From Liolophura sinensis (lineage: Eukaryota; Mollusca; Polyplacophora; Chitonida; Chitonidae): a stretch of DNA of 64,000 nt. Position numbers and translations under genes: made by a program. Location of the stretch: contig NC_088300.1 of assembly GCF_032854445.1 (NCBI RefSeq), forward strand, positions 4,648,001-4,712,000. Direction: 5' to 3'. Below, piece after piece: positions 53,945 to 64,000 of this stretch; positions within the stretch are counted from its first letter, which is position 1, and the number at the start of each line of letters is the position of its first letter. Below the pieces are notes generated by a model, which saw only the letters and a list, made by a program, of their open reading frames with translations, ran no database searches and was not told where the DNA came from.

Positions 53945-55066
53945 CTGCTATTTCCAATGTAAAGATCCGGTATCTCCGTCGCTCTGCTTCACAGCTACGC
54001 CCTTGATTGGGCTTAACCCGTGGCTAGGGGTTGTACGCATACACGTACCTATACCGTGTTGCATAAAATAGCCACGTTGCATATATGAACAGTTGAAAGT
54101 CAGTACGCATCTGAGAAACATATTTTTGACAAACCACAAGTTATAAACTAGCAAGGTACATGATTTGGATACATTTACGTGCCTAGAACATTCCATGCGT
54201 CTTTTCGTCACAATTGAAAACTGTTGGCTGCTTCTCTTCACATCTCTCCGTCCTGTCTTATATACTTTCTCAGTTCTTTGGTTATTTGTGTTGAAAGTTG
54301 TTTAGCAGTTTGGTCTTGCGATTGCTGATCTGGAACGTCCATGGCTATGCATGATTGACAGTTGGTGTACAGATGTATAGAATGACATCTAGACTTACCA
54401 CTAAACTTACTTGGTATCCTCTTTCTATTTCCATACCTGGTCTAGCTTAATTATGCTGCAGATTGTATGGTATTTAACATTAGCAGAAAAACTTTCCACA
54501 AAGCAAGCGGAAATTCCGGATAACCAATGACGACAGTATATGTTTACGCCCAACATAACTGACATTTCATGTAACTGCATGCAGAAGCATTAGCCTGGAA
54601 GTCTAAGTATTGCACACGTCATAATTGTGGAACGTTTAACTTAAGAACCATTGGTGCATGAACCGGCGTATGTCTATACGCTCATTGAAAACGCTGCGTA
54701 CAGGATAGAGACTTGTCACCATAATTCTTAATGGGCACGTGAATCATTGCTGGTTCAGTTGCAAGTAGATTCGGCTTTACAGACTTTTGGATAAATAAAA
54801 TTGATGTCATACATCCCATCAGTCATAAGATGGAATCAGTTAAACAAATGGCATGGTATGGCAGTGCCATTGCTGCCAGGCTGATTATGGGTACTGGCAT
54901 CTTCGCATGGATTTCGTTCGTTCTCATGAAGATTACACATGTGTCAAATATAGGTTAACAATAAACGCATAATTTGATGCATCAACAGCAAAGACCTATC
55001 TCTTCTCGATTGCCCAAGACTGCGTGGGTGTTATTCTGCATCTGGGGTTGTGCAGTATTGTCCTTC
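53945..55066. other. Intergenic sequence without recognised features
   Basis: A minus-strand frame of 97 codons at 53948-54241 lacks any recognisable domain. Nothing else seen. Confidence 0.5.
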
Positions 55067-55788
55067 ATGTAATATGGAGAGCTTACTGTACGCTGATGTA
55101 ATATGGAGTGCTTACTGTACGCTGATGTGATATGGAGAAGTTACTGTACGCTCATTTAATACTGAGTTCTTACTGTAAGTTCATGTAATACGGAGTGCTC
55201 ACTGTACACTGATGTAATATGGTGTTCTTACTATACACTGTTGTAATATAGGAGTACTTATTGCACGCTGATGTAATATGAAGTACTTACTGTACGCTGA
55301 TGTAATATGGAGTGCTTACTGTACGCTGATGTGATATGGAATCCTTACTGTACGCTGATGTAATATGGAGTGCCTACTGTACGCTGATGTAACATGGAGT
55401 ACTTACTGTACGCTGATGTAATATGAAATACTTACTGTACGCTGATGTAATATGGCGTACTTAATGTACGCTGATGTAATATGGAGAACTTACTGTACGC
55501 TCATGTACAATGGAGTACTTAATGTACGCTGATGTGATATGGAGTGATTACTGTACGCTGATGTAATATGGAGCACTTACTGTACGTTGATGTAATATGG
55601 AGCGCTTACTGTACGCTCATCTACAAGGGAGTACTTAATGTATGTTGATGTAATATGAAGTACTTACTGTACGCTGATATAATATGGAGCACTTAATGTA
55701 CGCTCATGTACAATGGAGTGCTTAATGTACGTTGATGTAATATGGAGTCCTTAATGTACGCGGATGTAATATGAAGTACTTACTGTAT
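55067..55788. repeat. 29-bp satellite, about 25 copies
   Basis: Unit GTAATATGGAGTACTTACTG + TACGCTGAT with point variants (TGATATGG, TACAATGGAG, CTCATG). It ends at a short hairpin TATTGGTGG...CCACCAATA (55788-55814). Confidence 0.96.
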
Positions 55789-55819
55789 TGGTGGATTTGT
55801 TCCCCACCAATATGGCGTG

Positions 55820-57550
55820 AATATTTTGTGTGTACCGCTGTTTGCCAACAAGGCCCCATGGGCAGTGAAAGCAAATTCCTAGATCGAGATTAAAACGACG
55901 TGTTGCTTTGCTTTGACCTTATTTTAATGACAATCACGAATAGGGATCAGGGACAAGTTCTCGCAATTTACAAATCATTGTCCCATGTATATAGAGTGTA
56001 TAGAGAATATACACATGTTTAATACATATTTGGATACAATATATTTTACAGGCGTAAGACAAAATTATATTAACGGCAAAAAAATACGACGTATACCATG
56101 AATAGTGTTGAAGGGCTATTATTATAATATAAAAAGCGGGGTGGGGGATGTGGTAACTGAGAGCGAAAAAACATTTTAATCTAACTTTGCCAGTCATTTG
56201 CCGGTCGCTAAAGTGTATATCTTTTAGTTTCTACAACATGTCTACTCAAAGCTTGGAAAATATTTTGAATTAATGTCGGATTGTTGCCTTTCCCACCATA
56301 TCAAATCATGGTGTGTCAAATCTCATTTTGCATTGCTGTGGCATCTAAATGATCATTTCCCCTCCGCTAACTGTCTGTATAAGGATATATGTGCATAAAA
56401 GTCCCCGACTTCTTAAGCTGCCTACACATTCTTACGAAAGCATATGGTCACCGCGTTTCCGCCCGTACATTAATGATTAAAGTGCTGAAGACTGAATGAT
56501 CGTGTATTGTAATTCCAAAGCTGGGAGATAATCACCAACCTACTAGTCGCGATTTTGCCATCACGTCTCTCCTTCTGTATCCGTGTCCGGGATATACAAC
56601 TACAATAGTTTTTTTACCTATGCTATATAAATAGGAATATATTTGTTCTGGCGTGCAATGAACTTACCTGGAGAAGTCCAAAATGAGATTTATAAACAAT
56701 AGGTGTGCATTACAAAATTCATAATGTTTACATGCAAAGTTCAAATTTTTTCGTCTTGGAAAGATAAAATTATTTATACCCTTGTAATTCGTACATAAGT
56801 GTGCATCCATGCGGTGAAGACGACAAACGGGTATAGGTATCCTTGTTAGTTTTTGTTTACATAGCTTCTAGAAAGATCTGCTGCTTAGCTGACAAGTTTA
56901 CACAAACTCATTGGCTTCCATGTAACTCCATGTCAAGAACTGTTCCGGAAAACTGTGCGAATTTCAATAAAAAAAACTTAAGGTTATTTCTCATTTGGTA
57001 CAAACAGGAGAGGGGTAGGTGTGCAAACGTGTTAATAAAATACAACATTTCTAAGTGCAATATACAAGTACAGAATGGTTTCCCCTACCATTATCTCTTG
57101 TGAAATACATTACAGTATTACTTACGTACAACTGACAGTGACAAGTATTTACAACATTGTCTCTTTCGATATTTCCCCATGACAATATGAATACGGTAAA
57201 CTAGTTGCAGTGCACACGTTCAAAGTGCATGTCCTCGAACCTTGGAAGTGACAATGGCAGCACTGCAGTTTTAAAAAAGTATAATTATGTTCAATGTCTC
57301 TTGTGTTTGAGATACAGGAAGACTATTTCACGGGGAATCAGGAGGAGATACTACAGTGAGGTTTATAAGGCTTGTCCACAACAGTTCGGTCACTACAGAG
57401 CTTTTGACGCTTTGTAAGAATTGTCAAAAACACTTTACTTTCAATAAAACTATGGGACACTCAGTGTCGGTATATACGCTACAACTTTTGTTATTACTAA
57501 AATCTTTACTAAAAATATACTGGCACCTGTAACGACACAATTACACTGTT
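55820..57550. other. Intergenic sequence without recognised features
   Basis: AT-rich. Small open frames such as 56843-57103 and 57205-57417 have no recognisable domains. Confidence 0.5.
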
Positions 57551-57834
57551 TAATTATTTATTGGGTTTAAACGCCGTACGGCATTGGTGGCCGGAGTGGT
57601 GAGTACTCCAACGAGACGGAATGAACAAGGAGCCTCTCACCAGTACGGTCGGTTTGAGTTCAAGTTCCTCTCAGGCCGTACGTAGGAAGGCCTGCCAGCA
57701 ACCTGCAGATGGTCGTGGCTTTCCCAATGGCTCTGTCCAGTTTCCTCCCACCATAATGCTGACCGACATTGTTTAAGTGAAATATACTCTTGAGTACGGC
57801 GTAAAACCACAATCAAATAAATAAATAAATAAAA
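57551..57834 (+). mobile_element. Family 1 SINE, rearranged, full body
   Basis: From CATTGGTG...GAGCCTCTCACCAGTACGGT through GTTTGAGTTCAAGTTCCTCT, GATGGTCGTGGC and CCACCATAATGCTGACCGAC to GAGTACGGCGTAAAACCACA and (AAATA)n. The first 30 bp (AATTATTTATTGGGTTTAAA, CGCCGTAC) are the SINE tail in opposite orientation, so the element is flanked by its own inverted end. Confidence 0.8.
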
Positions 57835-58149
57835 TTAAATGCCGTACTATAGAATATTGTATTGTTAACAGAAATGTTGTATTTTATTACCACCTTTGAG
57901 GAAGGAAGCCAGTGCGCCAGTGTGACAATAATCATCATCAGTTAGTTAACTTAATTCTTTTCAAATCGAGTAACATCTTTTCAAATCGAGGCAAAATATG
58001 TTGATTTTTTTAAAGTCAATCTGCATGTCTGTTATAAAAGAACAAAAATTGTTTCCTCATTCTGTGTACTTAATAAGAAAATGTGGTCATTTACCATTTG
58101 CATACCAACTTGAATGACAGCACGGTTACTTGGTCCTTATTCGATTAAC

Positions 58150-58500
58150 AAATAACTATGCCACACAATTAACGTATAAACTGATGGGGCTAAACCACAA
58201 AGCTACTCCTTTTGTCTCAATGGGTTTGATATTTCCAGTTTGCTAACAGCTCCGGACGAAAGGTTAATTCATTGTATAGTGTGTTAATGTGTGTATTTTG
58301 TTACGGGTACGAAGACCACCAATAACCCCTTTCGTCATTCCCATTCTTATATACATTTCCGTCTGTGACTTGATCTTAAGGTACTACATAAGCTAAAATA
58401 ATATTGAAGTTGTGCCTATTGTAATGCAGGCATGCGTCTGATGTAATGAAGATGAATTGTGGAAAAAACAATTTAAACATTGTTCTCGAAAGATGGGGCT
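58150..58500 (+). repeat. Dispersed repeat copy 1, direct repeat with 59800-60130
   Basis: Shared words in order: CAAATAACT, AACGT(A/G)(T/C)AAACT, TCCGGAC(G/C)AAAGGTTAATTC, CACGAAGA-like, CCAATAACYCC, CTTGATCTTAA and CAATTTAAAC(A/G)TTGTT. Roughly 300 bp, diverged. Confidence 0.75.
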
Positions 58501-58544
58501 TACGGTATTTCATTTTTTCTTGATTATGATTAAGTTTCCAGGGT

Positions 58545-58785
58545 CCGGTTGTTCAAAACTGGTTTAAGACTTAATACTAGATTTAACTTCAAGCCAAGTC
58601 TTCAATTTTGCGCTTGGCCTGAAAAAGATTGTGTAACATTATATTAAATATGAACTAAAACTGCTGCTGTTATACTTTGTCTTTGTTGAACTCCATTGGC
58701 TGAATACTAGTAGCTTGGCTAAAAAATTAAATATACAATATGACTTAATACCAGTATTAGCTAATGAACAACTGATTAACACGTA
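58545..58785. repeat. Possible small inverted-repeat element
   Basis: GGTTGTTCAAAACTGGTTTA with GACTTAATACTAG is loosely mirrored by the reverse complement of 58740-58783 (AGTTGTTCATTAGC, ACTGGTATTAAGTC). No coding content. Confidence 0.4.
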
Positions 58786-59799
58786 TAGCATTACATGAAC
58801 GACTGCTCCAGTGTTACTACTTTGTCATTCAGTGGGCATTCCCAGCATGGCGACACATGGAAACAAAGATTTGATAAATGGCTGATATGATGTTGAAAGC
58901 TTTGTTATAACGGAGGCAACCAAGCATCGAAAGCGGCAAAAATGGTTGTAAAGGACTAGCATGAACAGTTTTGAATGCGATTAAAAATGTGTATGAATCA
59001 TATCGTGTATGAGTTATAACCCCAGGACTTAGGCGGAAAATTATACCATAAGAAAGGAAAGACAGCGTTGTTATTGTGAAGCTAGTGACGCATACATTCC
59101 TAAGACGTCTGCTCAAGTTTTTGCTCCAAAACCCTATTATTTACAAAACTGGACTGGGCCAAAGCGTGGGCGTGTATGCAAACCTGTCAAGAATGTGTCT
59201 GTTTGATACATCGCAAAACTCCTCATTTATCTGTATTTGTATGTTAACAGCCTGCCTTCTGTTCACAACAACCGGTTACGACCGTCTGTTTTGACAAAAA
59301 CATAGAGTTCCATTTGTGGTATTCAGTCTCCAAAAGCTACACGGCGCATTTATATATAGTCGTCGTGTCAAACATGCGTATAGCAACCATCAACCACAAT
59401 GTGCGATGGAGGTCAATTTTCAAAACAAAACGTTCAAAACAAATCAACGAAGAATTAAAAACGTATACAAAGTAAGAAACTAGAACGGAGTCATGTACAG
59501 AGAAACATATCACCAGGTTTCAATGATGCCAGAAATTAAGACACAAACAATGTTCTAGGATCGTGAAATTAATCAATACACAAATCATATATGAAGACTA
59601 AATAAATAGTTAAGTCACAGCATCATGTTTCTTAAACATGTCAGTAATTAAGGTCAGGTGGTTCCGATTAATACAGATCTGCTGAGTACCGTGTCTGCAT
59701 ATACGGTTTTTTCCCAGATACGTCAAAGAATGTTCATTATCTCACAGAAACTAGTTTAACTCCGGACACACGCATCCCAAACTCATTCACTCAAGGGTT

Positions 59800-60130
59800 G
59801 ACAAATAACTTTTACACAATAAACGTGCAAACTACAAAACTACTCGTTGTATTTCTGTGGGTTGGACTTTCCAATTTAACAATTCCGGACCAAAGGTTAA
59901 TTCATTTTGTACTGTGTTAATGGGTATATTTTTTTACAAGCACGAAGATTACCAATAACTCCATTTGTCATTCCCGTACTGATAAAGATTTGCGTGTGAG
60001 TCTTGATCTTAAAGTATTACATAAGTAAAGCTGTTACTGAAATTGTGGCTATTGAAATCAACACATATGTGAAAAGACATGAAGATGAAATACAAAAAAA
60101 TACAATTTAAACGTTGTTGTTGAAAGATGA
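59800..60130 (+). repeat. Dispersed repeat copy 2
   Basis: Direct-orientation homologue of 58150-58500, about 1.6 kb away. Between the copies I see only AT-rich sequence and small unassigned frames. Confidence 0.75.
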
Positions 60131-60499
60131 TACTTGTTATTTTTCAGCATTTTGGTCATTAATGGATGCATGGAAAGATATATAAAACGAAGAGGATGGT
60201 TTTAAAGTAAAAGAAAGCTAAAATATGAAGTAAGGTTCATCATACATGCAGACAACTGAAAACTATGCGTAAATATACTTTCATTTATTTTTTCAGATTT
60301 TTTATAAAGAGTGTTGAAAGGCATTCAAATATTTGAATGGTCATATCACTTTTTTACTTGATGTTCAGCGAAAGGAAGGAAGTTGGTAATATTATTTCAG
60401 TAATCTTTTAGTCTTGGGTAAAAAGAGTTATTCCATCCTTCAGTAACGTGATTAGACTTGGAAAAACTTCCTGTCACGTCAGACTTCCGAAACCTTGAT

Positions 60500-60768
60500 A
60501 TTTATTTATTTATTTGACTGGTGTTTTACGCCTTACTCAAGAATATTTCACTTATACGACGGCCGCCAAAATTATGGTGGTAGGAAACCGGAAAGAGCCC
60601 GGTGGAAACCCACGACCATCCGCTAGTTGCTGACAGACCTTCCCACGTACGGCCAGAGAGGAAGCCAGGATGAGCTGGACTCGAACTCACAGCGACCGCA
60701 TTGGTGAGAGGCTTCTGGGTCATTGCGTTGCGCTTGCGTGCTAACCGGCTGAGCCACTTGAGGCCCCT
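60500..60768 (-). mobile_element. Full-length family 1 SINE (first of a tandem pair)
   Basis: On the minus strand it starts GGGGCCTCAAGTGGCTCAGC, then GAGTTCGAGTCC (B box) and the body, ending in (AAATA)n. Bordered by CGAAACCTTGAT (60488-60499) and CGAAACCCTGAT (60769-60780), a 12-bp duplication with one mismatch. Confidence 0.95.
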
Positions 60769-60780
60769 CGAAACCCTGAT

Positions 60781-61055
60781 TTAATTATTTATTTATTTAT
60801 TTGATTGGTGTTTTACGCCGTACTCAAGAATATTTCACTTATACGACGGCGGCCAGCATTATGGTGGGTGGAAACCGGGTACAGCCCGGGGGAAACCCAC
60901 GACCATCCGCAGGTTGCAGGCAGACCTTCCCACGTACGGCCGGAGAGGAAGCCAGCATGAGCTGGACTTGAACTCACAGCGACCGCATTGGTGGGAGACT
61001 CCTGGGTCATTACGCTGCGCTAGAGCGCTAACCGACTGAGCCACGGAGGCCCCCA
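60781..61055 (-). mobile_element. Full-length family 1 SINE (second of a tandem pair)
   Basis: The best-preserved copy: GGGCCTCCGTGGCTCAGTCG, GAGTTCAAGTCCAGCTCATG, GATGGTCGTGGGTTTCCC, GAGTACGGCGTAAAACACC and (AAATA)n. Bordered by CGAAACCCTGAT at 60769-60780 and 61056-61067. Confidence 0.97.
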
Positions 61056-61222
61056 CGAAACCCTGATAGTATGGTTCATAAAATCCACCTTAGAATTCAA
61101 ATGTTTAAACAGGTTTAACTCTTTTCACAAAAATCTAAAGACATGAATGCATATTTATGCATAGTTTTAAGTGGTCTATTTAGTGATGAATACTACGATT
61201 TTTTGGAGGTCTTTTCCTTTAA

Positions 61223-62664
<1,442 letters not shown>

Positions 62665-62674
62665 AACAGCAATG

Positions 62675-62837
62675 CATGCTGGCTTCTCCGGCCGTACCAG
62701 CAACCTGCGGATGGTCGTGGGTTTCCCCCGGGTGCCCGGTTTCCTCCCACCTTAATGCTGGCCGCCGTCGTATAAGTGAAATATTCTTGAGTACGGCGTA
62801 AAACATCAATCAAATAAATAAATAAATAAATAAACAT
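62675..62837 (+). mobile_element. Family 1 SINE, 5'-truncated, with target-site duplication
   Basis: CATGCTGGCTTCTCCGGCCG, AACCTGCGGATGGTCGTGGG, GTATAAGTGAAATATTCTTG, AGTACGGCGTAAAACATC, (AAATA)n. Flanked by ACAGCAATG at 62666-62674 and 62838-62846. The tRNA head is missing, as after incomplete reverse transcription. Confidence 0.93.
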
Positions 62838-62846
62838 ACAGCAATG

Positions 62847-64000
62847 ACAACCTGGCAATAGTAAGCAGAACATTAGGGCGTCGCATTAGTCAGCATTAGT
62901 CAGCACGACTATTTTACTAAAAGTGGTGGTTCGTATAATTTGATTATTGAAATTATATAAATATTACATATGTTATATAAAGATATTCCACACTTTTTTT
63001 CAGCAAAGTAATAAGTTGACGTAAGGAATTAGAAAATAAAAATACTTACCCTGAAAACTCAAAAACGTATGTTTAAAGAGAAAAAGGTGTTTTTGCGGGT
63101 TTTAAAAACCTTGACTGCATGTTTCAATGTAGTGTATTTAAAGCTCAAATGCTTTGCCCTCATAGCCATAGATTACCCTCCACGCGTAATTTGAGTCTGT
63201 TGCTTGCCGATTGCTACACGGGCCTTATTTCTTTGGTTCACTTGAGCCTACATGCTTGTTAAATCTCAAAAGACATTAAACAGGTTTTAAACCTTCCTGC
63301 ATCGATAGTAAGAATGCCTAATAAATTATAAAGATTTTACCAGGAAAAATAGTCTTCAGACTTATAGACTTTTATAGTCTTCGAAATTGTTATGCCTTAT
63401 TATCTACAGTAAGCAGATGAAGGAAACATAGAAAATAAACAAAGCTGAAGGTCTACAGTTGTCAAGCTTGGACTGCTAAAATATTCGATGACATTTTAGG
63501 TTTTCAGCAAAATGGCTTAAGTCCATTAACTAAAAGAACCATCGTGAGAAACGCTCCAGAAAAGCACAGGTAGATACAGATGAGCGAAAGTCTTTGTATC
63601 ATATGTGAATTCTGCCGTCCTAAAAACAACCCCAACACGCCAACTGTATCAAAAGACGGGCCAGCTTTTTGAGGATTGAGAAAGTTAGGCAATGGAATGT
63701 GGTTATTTTATTTCGTGTCCACTTACTTTATGATGACAGTACAAAAGCAAACAGGAGAAATGAGCCGGGACTGACATACTAGTGTACAATGGGTTAACCA
63801 GGGACCTGCGACATAAGCGATATAAGAGTGGGTGATAATTGGCCTCTGTCATGGCACACAAGCAATGAGGAACAATTTATCTCTGTCAGACAATCGCTCA
63901 GCCAGAAAGGTTGTCAGCAGTTAAAGATTGGACGATTTCAAAACGAGATGCCAAGCACATGAAAGGCGATGACCGCCTTACTGCTTCCCCTTCGAAGTAG
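62847..64000. other. Intergenic sequence to the right edge
   Basis: AT-rich with small unassigned frames. No repeat, RNA gene or coding exon recognised. Confidence 0.5.

Larger units (their letters stand above)
60190..61222. mobile_element. Foldback element, copy 2, interrupted by two SINEs
   Basis: Left part 60190-60499 (AAATATACTTTCATTTATTT, CATTCAAATATTTGAATGG) and right part 61056-61222 (AGAATTCAAATGTTTAAACA, ATTTATGCATAGTTTTAAGT, GTCTTTTCCTTTAAAG) match 51727-52125 in forward or reverse orientation. On the opposite strand the right end reads CTTTAAAGGAAAAGACCTCC. Confidence 0.7.

Noticed and set aside
48494-55788. Repeat arrays considered as CRISPR-like
   Set aside because: Units are directly tandem or alternately inverted, without unique spacers of constant length, and the genome is animal.
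60526-61056. Ser/Trp-rich minus-strand frames
   Set aside because: These are translations of the two tandem SINEs.

Overview
This window is a piece of an animal nuclear genome: AT-rich, with short coding islands bounded by GT-AG introns, no operons, and dense non-coding repeats. The commonest repeat is a tRNA-derived SINE whose 3' end reads ...GAGTACGGCGTAAAACACC followed by (AAATA)n. I associate this kind of element with molluscan and other lophotrochozoan genomes, so a mollusc is the best guess; that assignment is inference.

One gene can be supported with confidence. It is a papilin-like secreted extracellular-matrix protein on the minus strand, running from a signal-peptide exon at 36392 down to 717 at the left edge. 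I assembled 18 exons by hand. Every junction has GT-AG borders and the reading phase is kept throughout, giving 2535 nt and 844 residues. Domain order: signal peptide, thrombospondin type 1 repeat, ADAMTS-type cysteine-rich/CA module, ADAMTS spacer, a second TSP1 repeat, three papilin-type CC-DG-GP-GC repeats, five Kunitz domains, and a strongly basic tail. The Ig and PLAC domains of many papilins are not in the window. A phase-1 donor just before the apparent stop leaves open that the gene continues beyond base 1.

The introns (1-36 kb) are full of repeats: a 34-bp array at 6.5 kb, an array at 10.6-11.1 kb beside exon 9, a 44-bp array at 11.5 kb, and a roughly 54-bp array at 14.1-14.5 kb built from the 3' end and splice donor of exon 5. 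They also hold a 2.1-kb, 19-bp array at 21.1-23.2 kb, SINEs of two tRNA-derived families, a deleted mariner-like element at 26.8 kb, and MITE-like elements whose ends begin TTAAAGG.

The right part (36.4-64 kb) is upstream of the gene. I find no convincing gene there. It holds SINEs, terminal-inverted-repeat elements, a palindromic array at 48.5 kb, satellites at 52.2-53.1 kb and 55.1-55.8 kb, a (TA)n tract, and two SINEs in tandem sharing one target-site sequence inside an older foldback element. I see no rRNA gene, intact tRNA gene or CRISPR array.

All repeat and splice calls are from reading by eye, without alignment software.
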